A DNA stretch of 14,143 bases from Chromatiales bacterium. GTDB lineage: Bacteria > Pseudomonadota > Gammaproteobacteria > SZUA-140. The stretch spans positions 1 through 14,143 of the forward strand of contig JAITWN010000207.1 in NCBI GenBank assembly GCA_031285245.1, given 5' to 3'. The position numbers and the translations under genes were made by a program. Shown here in pieces: positions 8,428 to 14,073 of this stretch; the first letter of the stretch is position 1, and every line of letters begins with the position of its first letter. The notes beneath the pieces were generated by a model. That model saw only the letters and a list, made by a program, of their open reading frames with translations, ran no database searches and was not told the DNA's origin.

Positions 8428-8439
8428 AGCATCGATGCT
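8428..8439. promoter_or_regulatory. 12-bp perfect palindrome between thiD and rubredoxin
   Basis: AGCATCGATGCT is a perfect dyad in the 50-bp gap between the divergent thiD and rubredoxin starts. Immediately to its right is TGC-TACAGT (8441-8449), a possible extended -10 for rubredoxin. Immediately to its left is TAGAAT on the minus strand, a possible -10 for thiD. No good -35 was found for either. It could be an operator for both genes or chance. Confidence 0.3.
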
Positions 8440-8474
8440 GTGCTACAGTGCAGCGGCGAAGCGAGTGATGCAGG

Positions 8475-8639
8475 ATGAAGAAATACATGTGCGTGATCTG
8501 CGGCTTCATCTATGTCGAAGCGCAAGGTTTGCCCGAGCATGGCATTGCGCCTGGCACGCGCTGGGAAGATGTGCCGCTCACTTGGCGTTGTCCGGATTGC
8601 GGCGCCGCCAAGGAAGATTTCGAAATGATCGAAATCTGA
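8475..8639 (+). CDS. rubredoxin
   Basis: A 54-residue iron-only electron carrier. The single Fe is bound by two CxxCG knuckles: CVICG (residues 6-10) and CPDCG (39-43). The rest is the usual rubredoxin frame: Tyr/Phe/Ile around the first knuckle, GIAPGTRWEDVPLTWRCPDC, and the end DFEMIEI. Length and spacing are normal for single-domain rubredoxins. The Shine-Dalgarno sequence is weak (only AGG directly before the ATG; AAGCGAG further up). It is divergent from thiD, an arrangement I associate with other gammaproteobacteria. Redox partner unknown; no rubredoxin reductase or alkane hydroxylase gene is in the window, so a role in oxidative-stress or general electron transfer is only inferred. Confidence 0.97.
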   Translation: MKKYMCVICGFIYVEAQGLPEHGIAPGTRWEDVPLTWRCPDCGAAKEDFEMIEI

Positions 8640-8669
8640 TTTCACGTTTTGAAACCCGGTATCAGCAGC

Positions 8670-8735
8670 AAAAAAAAGGAGCGCAGGGCGCGCTCCTTGA
8701 AAAGCACGCGTCGTATGGAGGAGGGGGCGCGTGAT
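8670..8735 (-). ncRNA. candidate Fur-controlled trans-acting sRNA
   Basis: Predicted RNA of about 66 nt read leftward in the rubredoxin-kinase gap. In transcript order: promoter TTGCAT (8771-8766), 17-bp spacer, TATGAT (8748-8743), start near 8735. Then a 5' hairpin with perfect stem CACGCG/CGCGUG (8733-8728 and 8710-8705) and a 17-nt loop CCCCCUCCUCCAUACGA. Then a single-stranded CUUUUC (8704-8699), a possible Hfq site. Then a terminator with a 9-bp stem and eight U. No ORF explains a minus-strand promoter plus terminator here. The CCCCCUCCUCC loop is complementary to strong Shine-Dalgarno sequences, a known mode of sRNA repression. A Fur-like box overlaps the -35. By analogy with RyhB, PrrF and NrrF it may be made under iron shortage. 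I do not recognise it as a member of a named RNA family. Confidence 0.68.
8676..8698 (-). terminator. intrinsic terminator of candidate sRNA
   Basis: Stem AAGGAGCGC (8676-8684) / GCGCTCCTT (8690-8698), nine perfect pairs, with a 5-nt loop. On the minus strand it runs into eight T (complement of A8670-8677), a canonical Rho-independent terminator. On the plus strand only TT follows, so it would stop rubredoxin transcription poorly, although it sits 36 nt after the rubredoxin stop and may serve both. Confidence 0.85.
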
Positions 8736-8756
8736 GGAAAGAATCATATCCTTTCC
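8736..8756. promoter_or_regulatory. dyad at the candidate sRNA start
   Basis: Inverted repeat GGAAAG (8736-8741) ... CTTTCC (8751-8756), with inner AT...AT symmetry, so 16 of 21 bases are dyad-symmetric. Its centre (8746) falls within the TATGAT -10 of the minus-strand promoter. It could be an operator for a second regulator, or the 5' edge of a longer transcript. Confidence 0.3.
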
Positions 8757-8771
8757 TCTGTTTTAATGCAA
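8743..8771 (-). promoter_or_regulatory. promoter of candidate sRNA
   Basis: Sigma-70-like promoter on the minus strand: TTGCAT (8771-8766), exactly 17 bp, TATGAT (8748-8743; five of six to TATAAT). The expected start is near 8735. The -35 overlaps the left end of the Fur-like box at 8768-8786. Confidence 0.6.
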
Positions 8772-8801
8772 ATGATTCTCATTATAATGACGCTCATTGA
8801 A
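8768..8801. promoter_or_regulatory. tandem Fur-like operators
   Basis: GCAAATGATTCTCATTATA (8768-8786) matches the 19-bp Fur consensus GATAATGATAATCATTATC at 14 positions. A second copy at 8783-8801 matches at 12. Each has the same core AATGA-N3-TCATT (8771-8783 and 8786-8798), 15 bp apart. The pair overlaps the -35 of the minus-strand sRNA promoter and a perfect plus-strand TATAAT (8783-8788), so bound Fur would block both directions. Confidence 0.75.
8783..8788 (+). promoter_or_regulatory. -10 box of regB-like gene
   Basis: Perfect TATAAT on the plus strand, embedded in the second Fur-like operator. The -35 is poor (TTTTAA at 8761-8766, 16-bp spacer). Transcription would start near 8795, about 30 nt before the kinase start codon. 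Confidence 0.5.
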
Positions 8802-8824
8802 AGCCGGGGGATGGCTCTGGCGGT

Positions 8825-10144
8825 GTGGAGATCGTGATTCTCAGTCATTCCAAATCCTTGCCGGCGCTCAATCTGCGCCGTTTGCTGCTGGTGCGGGCGG
8901 GAGCCGTTGCGGGTTGGTTGCTGATGCTGGGATTTCTCGCCTGGCACCTCGAGCTGCGCTTGCTCTATACAGGAATGCTGGCTCTGCTCGCGATTTGGGT
9001 AGTGGTGAGTGCGGCGATCTGGCTCTATTGGCGCCGGCGCGAGGAAGTGGCGGATGCGGTATTTTTCGCGCAGTTATTGTTTGATATCGCGATCTTGACC
9101 GCGCTGCTTTACTTAAGCGGTGGCTCCACCAATCCTTTTACCTTGTTGCTACTCCTGCCTCTGGTGGTGTCGGCAGCGATGCTGCCGGGTTCATACAGTT
9201 GGATGCTGGCTGGCGCTACTGTGCTTTGTTACACGCTGCTGCTTTATTCCTATATTCCTTTGCCAGGCGTCGAGCATCATGGTGTGGGACATGAGGCAGG
9301 CAGTGATTTTGATCTGCATGTGATCGGAATGTGGCTGGGCTTTGTGCTGAGTGCCGCGTTGATCGCTGGATTCGTGGGCAGAATGGGCAGTACTTTGCGT
9401 GAGCGTGATCGCTTACTCGCTGATAGTCAGCAACGTGCGCTGCGCGATGAGCGCATCGTGGCGCTTGGCGCACTGGCGGCAGGCGCAGCCCATGAGCTTG
9501 GTACGCCGCTTGGCACTATCGCACTGCTCGGGGAAGAGATCGAGAGCGAACATGCGCAGAGTGACCCTGAGCTCGCGGAAAAACTGCGCGTGCTGCGCAC
9601 GCAAGTCGAGCGCTGTAAGCACACGCTGGCGATGTTGTCGCTGTCGGCAGGGCAGAGTCAGGCTGCCTCCGGGCAGCGTTTAGCGATCGATGATTATCTT
9701 CAGGCGACGGTAGCGCGTTGGCGCGAGCTTCGATCCGGTGCCCAGGCGAGTTGTGACTTGCAGGGAACGCAGCCAGCACCGGTGATCGTTGCCGAACAAA
9801 CTTTGAGCCAGGCCATTCTCAGCATCTTCAACAATGCGGCCGATGCTGCGCACGATCGCGTTGAAATCAGCGCGCGCTGGACGCGGGACAGCCTCAGGCT
9901 CGAAGTGCGCGACAACGGTCGTGGTCTTGCGCCTGCGGCATTGTCCGCCGCGGGCAAGGCGGTTTTTTCTACCAAACGTCCGGGAGAGGGGCTCGGTCTT
10001 GGGCTTTATCTTGCGTATGCGGTGATTGGCCGATTGGGCGGGGAAATCCTGCTCTTCAATCGCGAAGAGGGCGGCGCCTGCACGCGCATGACTTTGCCGC
10101 TCGCGCAGTTGTTGGTGCCAGGAGAGGGGGGCAATGGCGGATAG
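8825..10144 (+). CDS. regB: RegB/PrrB/RoxS-type redox sensor histidine kinase
   Basis: A 439-residue membrane sensor kinase of the RegB/PrrB/ActS/RoxS family, which senses the redox state of the quinone pool and phosphorylates a RegA-type regulator. About six transmembrane segments lie between residues 20 and 187. The GGSTNPF motif (99-105) is the family's quinone-interacting loop. The H-box ALGALAAGAAHELGTPLG carries phosphorylated His223. Cys264 in ERCKHTL corresponds to the redox-active cysteine of RegB. The ATPase domain has an N-box (FNNAADAA, 335-342), DNGRG (363-367) and GEGLGLGLY (387-395). The start is a GTG with GGGGGATGG 10-18 nt upstream; a GTG three codons in is possible. It overlaps regA by 11 nt. 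Transcription probably starts near 8795, from a TATAAT inside tandem Fur-like sites, which would tie it to iron supply (inference). Confidence 0.93.
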   Translation: MEIVILSHSKSLPALNLRRLLLVRAGAVAGWLLMLGFLAWHLELRLLYTGMLALLAIWVVVSAAIWLYWRRREEVADAVFFAQLLFDIAILTALLYLSGGSTNPFTLLLLLPLVVSAAMLPGSYSWMLAGATVLCYTLLLYSYIPLPGVEHHGVGHEAGSDFDLHVIGMWLGFVLSAALIAGFVGRMGSTLRERDRLLADSQQRALRDERIVALGALAAGAAHELGTPLGTIALLGEEIESEHAQSDPELAEKLRVLRTQVERCKHTLAMLSLSAGQSQAASGQRLAIDDYLQATVARWRELRSGAQASCDLQGTQPAPVIVAEQTLSQAILSIFNNAADAAHDRVEISARWTRDSLRLEVRDNGRGLAPAALSAAGKAVFSTKRPGEGLGLGLYLAYAVIGRLGGEILLFNREEGGACTRMTLPLAQLLVPGEGGNGG

Positions 10145-10664
10145 ATTGCTGGTCGTCGACGACGATGATGCATTTCGTGGTGTGCTCGCGAAGGCGCTGG
10201 CGCGGCGTGGCTTTGAAGTGGCAGCTGCCGCGAATGTCGAGTCGGCGTGGGAGCTCGCGCTTGAGGGGCCGCCAGCGTATGCGGTGGTCGATCTCTGTTT
10301 GCCAGATGTTTCCGGCTTGATGCTGGTCGATCGCTTGGCACGGCAGTGGCCGGGGATGCGTATTGTGGTGTTGACCGGCTATGCCAGCATCGCAACCGCG
10401 GTCGAGGCGGTGAAGCTTGGCGCGACTTACTACCTCACCAAGCCGGCGCAGACCGACGACATCGTTGCCGCTTTCGGGCGTGCGCACGGTGATCCGTCGC
10501 TCTCGACCACATCGCAGCCGATGTCGGTCAATCGCCTGGAGTGGGAGCACATCCAGAAGATACTGCGCGAATGCGGTGGGAATATTTCCCAGACTGCTCA
10601 ACGCCTTGGCATGCACCGCCGTACTTTGCAGCGCAAGCTGCAAAAGCGGCCAGTGAAGTCTTAG
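10134..10664 (+). CDS. regA: RegA/PrrA/RoxR-type response regulator
   Basis: A 176-residue cytoplasmic regulator, partner of the overlapping kinase. The receiver domain (1-115) has the acidic pocket VVDDDDAF (7-14), phospho-acceptor Asp53 (VVDLCLPDVSG), Thr81 (VVLTGYAS) and Lys103 (LTKPA). A short linker is followed by a Fis-like helix-turn-helix at 148-171 (GGNISQTAQRLGMHRRTLQR), nearly invariant in the RegA/ActR/PrrA family. In that family the pair controls respiration, terminal oxidases, carbon and nitrogen assimilation and other redox-balancing genes. Length is normal (about 180). The Shine-Dalgarno sequence AGGAGAGGGGGG lies within the end of regB and is very strong; its GAGGGGG is complementary to the CCCCCUC of the candidate sRNA loop. 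The transcript ends at a long hairpin about 30 nt after the stop. Confidence 0.95.
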   Translation: MADRLLVVDDDDAFRGVLAKALARRGFEVAAAANVESAWELALEGPPAYAVVDLCLPDVSGLMLVDRLARQWPGMRIVVLTGYASIATAVEAVKLGATYYLTKPAQTDDIVAAFGRAHGDPSLSTTSQPMSVNRLEWEHIQKILRECGGNISQTAQRLGMHRRTLQRKLQKRPVKS

Positions 10665-10694
10665 GGCGAAATTCTAGTAGTGAGCCACGCGCGA

Positions 10695-10738
10695 CAGCGA
10701 GGAATTGCAACGCTGTTTAGCGGTGCAATTCCTCGCTG
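10695..10738. terminator. long hairpin between convergent genes
   Basis: Arms 10695-10709 and 10724-10738 pair perfectly over 15 bp (CAGCGAGGAATTGCA / TGCAATTCCTCGCTG). After an A-G mismatch the stem continues with CGCT-GTTT-AGCG. There is no T-tract on either side, so it is not a classic intrinsic terminator, but its place between regA and the convergent small gene fits a shared 3'-end structure. The last seven sense codons and the stop of the minus-strand gene lie within it. Confidence 0.6.
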
Positions 10739-10953
10739 CTGTTATGTTTGCGCCGGGTGGTGCGATAAAGATGGATTTCGAGTTCGAGTGACCACCAGTC
10801 GGAAAGACTGAGAATCTTGCGTTTGCCATTGAGGTGTTCGATGACCACGCGGGAAAGTCGCCCTGAGGTATATCCGAGCGCCCACACTTTGATCAACTGG
10901 CCGGCCATGTTCATGTACCAGTTACCGACGACGGGCTTTTGTCTGGCTGACAT
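10717..10953 (-). CDS. small conserved hypothetical protein (DUF6763-like)
   Basis: A 78-residue soluble protein. The start KPVVGNWYMNMAGQLIKV followed by a WALGY strand and a SLSDWWSLELE segment resembles, from memory, the small gammaproteobacterial family DUF6763 (P-x-x-G-x-W-Y then a beta-rich body). No function is known to me. It is basic and aromatic, with no signal peptide, membrane segment or cysteines. The C-terminal tail (RTTRRKHNSSEELHR) looks disordered and is partly encoded by the convergent hairpin. The start is supported by GAGGGA 7 nt upstream and by a promoter with a perfect TATAAT at 11001-10996. It is monocistronic, between convergent regA and the nrdJ genes. That it is a real gene is likely; the family name is less sure. 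Confidence 0.78.
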   Translation of the reverse strand: MSARQKPVVGNWYMNMAGQLIKVWALGYTSGRLSRVVIEHLNGKRKILSLSDWWSLELEIHLYRTTRRKHNSSEELHR

Positions 10954-10995
10954 ATATTGTTCCCTCTCTCTGCGAGCCTGAGAACTTGGGCGAAA

Positions 10996-11024
10996 ATTAT
11001 AACAGCAGGTGATCTACCCGGAGA
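10996..11024 (-). promoter_or_regulatory. promoter of small conserved gene
   Basis: Minus-strand TATAAT (11001-10996), 18 bp after a weak -35, TTCTCC. The predicted start is near 10989, about 36 nt before the ATG at 10953. The good -10 and the correctly spaced Shine-Dalgarno support an independently transcribed gene. Confidence 0.5.
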
Positions 11025-11128
11025 AGCCGCATTTCTACGTGCCTGAATCCTAATCGTATAAGGATCATGGGCGGACAAAACATCCGGTGTTCACCTGACA
11101 GCGGGTTTTCGCCAGCGCAAGCCGCGCT

Positions 11129-11803
11129 TCAGCCACACTTCGAGTCGCCGCAGTTGAGGCAAGTGAGGCATCCATCCATGCGGATCATGGCCTTGGTCTG
11201 GCACTTGCCGCAGAGCTGCGCGCCATCGGGGAAGGCACTTGCGCTGTCGCTCTTTGCCGTCACCTGTTCGAATTCGCGGCGTTTGCTCGCAACGAACTCT
11301 TTCTGATGCTCATCGAGCTCTTCGGTCTTCAGCAGCCCGATGTAACGCAGATGGTTTTCGATGACATCGCCGAGCTCGGCGACCAGTGAAGGCATGAATT
11401 TGCCGCCGCGTTTGAAATAGCCACCGCGCGGATCGAACACCGAGCGCAGTTCCTCAACCAGAAAGGTAACGTCACCACCCTTGCGAAACACTGCCGAAAC
11501 GATACGCGTGAGTGCGACGATCCACTGGAAGTGATCCATATTCTTCGAGTTGATGAATATCTCGAAGGGACGGCGCAGCTCATGCTCGGTGTCGGGGTTG
11601 AGCACGATGTCATTGATGGTGACGTAGAGCGCATGCTCGGTCAGCGGCGTTTTCACCTTGTAGGTCGAGCCGAGCAGCATGTCGGGCCGCTCGACTTTCT
11701 CATGCATGTGGATGATGTTCGACGGCGCTGCCACAGGTGCAGCAGGCTCGCCGTCTTTCACCACTTCATAGCTGACGATCTTTTCATTGATCTTGATGAC
11801 CAT
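11129..11803 (-). CDS. nrdJb: class II ribonucleotide reductase, small C-terminal chain
   Basis: A 224-residue protein equivalent to the C-terminal part of one-piece NrdJ enzymes, here a separate gene as in P. aeruginosa. Residues about 45-150 form the TSCPD domain (GSTYKVKTPLTEHALYVTIN; PFEIFINSKNMDHFQWIVAL). The tail has six cysteines: Cys198 and Cys201 (CGKC), Cys212 and Cys215 (CLTC), Cys218 and Cys223 (CGDSKCG). They fit a zinc ribbon plus the swinging-arm cysteine pair that re-reduces the active site of the catalytic chain. It starts 17 nt after nrdJa, with GGAG 8 nt before the ATG, so the two are co-transcribed. It lacks any catalytic radical site, so it should work only with NrdJa. 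Confidence 0.92.
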   Translation of the reverse strand: MVIKINEKIVSYEVVKDGEPAAPVAAPSNIIHMHEKVERPDMLLGSTYKVKTPLTEHALYVTINDIVLNPDTEHELRRPFEIFINSKNMDHFQWIVALTRIVSAVFRKGGDVTFLVEELRSVFDPRGGYFKRGGKFMPSLVAELGDVIENHLRYIGLLKTEELDEHQKEFVASKRREFEQVTAKSDSASAFPDGAQLCGKCQTKAMIRMDGCLTCLNCGDSKCG

Positions 11804-11820
11804 GGCTGTGCTCCGGTGAA

Positions 11821-13983
11821 TCAGTATTTACCGTAATACCCTTCTTTCAGGGCATCGTAGAGATTGGCGGCGCTATGCGTTTCGCCGTCGTATTCGATCT
11901 CATCGTTGCCCTTGGCCTCGATGATCGTGCCGTCTTCCAGCTGGAAGCGGTAGACGGTGTTTTCGAGATCCTTCTCCTTCACCAACACGCCCTGAAACGC
12001 TTCCGGATTGAAGCGGAACGTGGTGCAGCCTTTCAGTCCCTGCTCATAGGCATAGAGATAAATGCCCTTGAAGTCGTCGTAGTCGTAATCGCTTGGCACG
12101 TTCGCGGTCTTGGAGATCGAGGAATCGACCCACTTTTGCGCAGCGGCTTGCACATCGACGTGTTCACGCGGCGTGATGTCGTCGGCGGAGACGAAGTAAT
12201 CCGGCAGACGTTCATCGACGCGCTCGGAATCAGGCGTTGCCGCCGGATTGATCATCTCGCGATAGGCGAGCAGTTCGAATGACCACACATCTACCTTTTC
12301 CTTGCTCTTCTTGCCGTCGCGAATGACGTTGCGGAAATAACGATGCGCGAAGCTTGGCTCGATGCCGTTGCTGGCATTGTTGGCAAGCGAAAGCGAGATG
12401 GTCCCGGTCGGCGCAATCGAGGTGTGATGCGTGAAACGCGCGCCGACTTCGGCGAGCAGTCCAACCAATTCCGGCGCGACTTCAGCGATGCGTTGCATGT
12501 AGCGGCTATAGCGCGCATGCAGCACTTTGCCTTTGATGACATCGCCGATGCGATAGCCATCGCGCGCCATTTCTGGGCGCTTGCGCAGCATTTGCGCGGT
12601 AACGGTGAAGTCCTGCTCCATGATCGGAGCCGGCCCTTTCTCCTGTGCGAGATCAAGCCCCGCTTCCCAGCCGGTAACCGCCATCTCGCGCGTCACGCGT
12701 TCGGTGAATTCGAGCGACTCCTTGCTGCCGTATTTCATGCGCAGCATGGCAAGCGTTGAGCCAAGACCGAGATAACCCATGCCGTGGCGACGCTTGCTGC
12801 GGATTTCATCGGCTTGCGGATTGAGAGGCAGGCCGTTGATCTCGACCACGTTATCGAGCATGCGCGTGAAGATGGCGACGACGCGGCGATAAGTATCCCA
12901 ATCGAAGTTAGCGTATTCGGTGAAAGGGCGCAGCACGAACATGCTGAGATTGATCGAACCGAGCAAGCACGAGCCGTAAGGCGGCAGCGGCTGTTCGCCG
13001 CAAGGGTTGGTGGCGCGGATGTTTTCGCAGAACCAGTTGTTGTTCATCTCATTGACCTTGTCGATGAGGATGAAGCCTGGTTCGGCGTAATCATAAGTGG
13101 AGCTCATGATGAGATCCCACAGGCGGCGCGCTTTGATCGTGCGCTCGACCTTGCAGGCGACAAGCCCTTCATTGTTAGTGATGTAGCCTTCGTGCGTCGG
13201 CCATTCGCGCCATACCACCTGCTCGGGATCTGCGAAATCGATACCGTTGCTGGATTGCTTGCGGATCGGAAACGCGAGGTGCCAAGGCAGATCATTCTTC
13301 ACCGCGTGCATGAATTCCTGCGTGATCAGCAGCGACAGATTGAACTGGCGCAGCCGGCCGGGCTCGCGCTTGGCGCGAATGAAATCGATGACATCAGGAT
13401 GGCCGACGTCGAAGGTGGCCATCTGCGCGCCGCGCCGTCCACCGGCCGAAGATACGGTGAAGCACATGCGATCGTAGATATCCATAAAAGACAGCGGGCC
13501 TGAGGTGTACGAACCCGCGCCCGTGACGTAGCCGCCGCGTGGACGCAGCGTCGAGAATTCATAGCCGATGCCGCAACCGGCTTTCAGCGTCAGCCCTGCC
13601 TCATGTACGCGGCGCAGAATGCCGTCCATCGAATCCTCGATGGTGCCCGACACCGTGCAGTTGATGGTGGAGGTGGCGGGCTTGTGTTCGAGCGCGCCGG
13701 CATTGGAAACGATGCGCCCGGCGGGAATGGCGCCATGGCGCAGTGCCCACAGGAACTCTTCGTACCAGCGTTGTCTCTTATCCTCGGTTTCCTCGACATC
13801 GGCGAGTGCGCGCGCGACACGCTTATAGGTGTCGTCTATGGTCTGATCGAGGATGCGACCATCCTTGGCTTTGAGGCGGTACTTTTTGTCCCAGATATCC
13901 ACGGAAGCGGTTTGCATCGGAATCTCGATGCGGTTGGCGGATACGATTCGCAGGTGAGCATGTTCCATGTAGTCCTTCTCCAT
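11821..13983 (-). CDS. nrdJa: adenosylcobalamin-dependent (class II) ribonucleotide reductase, catalytic chain
   Basis: A 720-residue catalytic chain that reduces ribonucleotides to deoxyribonucleotides using adenosylcobalamin, without needing oxygen. Active site: NPCGE at 326-330 (Asn326, the thiyl-radical Cys328, Glu330), followed by Cys339 (PYGSCLLGSINL), which by spacing and context pairs with Cys109 (STINCTVSGTIEDSMDGI). AGCGIGYEFSTLRPRGG (135-151) and THHTSIAPTGTISL (540-553) are typical of the family. It lacks the C-terminal zinc/redox tail, which is supplied by nrdJb. The start given has no good Shine-Dalgarno sequence; Met6 (ATG at 13968) is preceded by GGAGAAGGA and may be the true start. 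No intein or frameshift is seen. Upstream is an NrdR box; I see no cobalamin riboswitch in the 160 bp available. Confidence 0.96.
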   Translation of the reverse strand: MEKDYMEHAHLRIVSANRIEIPMQTASVDIWDKKYRLKAKDGRILDQTIDDTYKRVARALADVEETEDKRQRWYEEFLWALRHGAIPAGRIVSNAGALEHKPATSTINCTVSGTIEDSMDGILRRVHEAGLTLKAGCGIGYEFSTLRPRGGYVTGAGSYTSGPLSFMDIYDRMCFTVSSAGGRRGAQMATFDVGHPDVIDFIRAKREPGRLRQFNLSLLITQEFMHAVKNDLPWHLAFPIRKQSSNGIDFADPEQVVWREWPTHEGYITNNEGLVACKVERTIKARRLWDLIMSSTYDYAEPGFILIDKVNEMNNNWFCENIRATNPCGEQPLPPYGSCLLGSINLSMFVLRPFTEYANFDWDTYRRVVAIFTRMLDNVVEINGLPLNPQADEIRSKRRHGMGYLGLGSTLAMLRMKYGSKESLEFTERVTREMAVTGWEAGLDLAQEKGPAPIMEQDFTVTAQMLRKRPEMARDGYRIGDVIKGKVLHARYSRYMQRIAEVAPELVGLLAEVGARFTHHTSIAPTGTISLSLANNASNGIEPSFAHRYFRNVIRDGKKSKEKVDVWSFELLAYREMINPAATPDSERVDERLPDYFVSADDITPREHVDVQAAAQKWVDSSISKTANVPSDYDYDDFKGIYLYAYEQGLKGCTTFRFNPEAFQGVLVKEKDLENTVYRFQLEDGTIIEAKGNDEIEYDGETHSAANLYDALKEGYYGKY

Positions 13984-14038
13984 GATTTTCCGCTTGCAAT
14001 ATTTATGACAACTGCTCGGATTCCGTCCGAATCGCGGA

Positions 14039-14054
14039 ACACTATATCTTGTGG
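14039..14054. promoter_or_regulatory. NrdR box
   Basis: On the minus strand this reads CCACAAGATATAGTGT and matches the NrdR consensus ACACWATATATWGTGT at 14 of 16 positions. It contains TATAGT (14046-14041), a likely -10 for nrdJa, so NrdR bound with (d)ATP would block transcription. A much weaker ATAT-centred candidate lies near 14079, about 33 bp away, close to the usual three-turn spacing of paired NrdR boxes. Confidence 0.72.
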
Positions 14055-14058
14055 TGTA

Positions 14059-14073
14059 GGTTGCGCGGCAACC
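14059..14073. promoter_or_regulatory. perfect dyad in the nrdJ promoter
   Basis: GGTTGC-GCG-GCAACC, six perfect pairs. It lies where the -35 of nrdJa is expected (TTGCCG on the minus strand, 19 bp before TATAGT), between the strong NrdR box and its weak partner. It may be a separate operator or chance. Confidence 0.35.

Noticed and set aside
8425..8474. TPP riboswitch upstream of thiD
   Set aside because: The gap is only 50 bp and lacks the conserved CUGAGA and related TPP-riboswitch elements.
8676..8698. hairpin as a dedicated rubredoxin terminator
   Set aside because: The T-tract lies on the minus strand only, so its main direction does not fit the plus-strand rubredoxin gene; kept as the sRNA terminator.
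12784..13503. 239-codon plus-strand open frame opposite nrdJa
   Set aside because: Antisense shadow of a well-conserved enzyme gene; no ribosome-binding site or domain.
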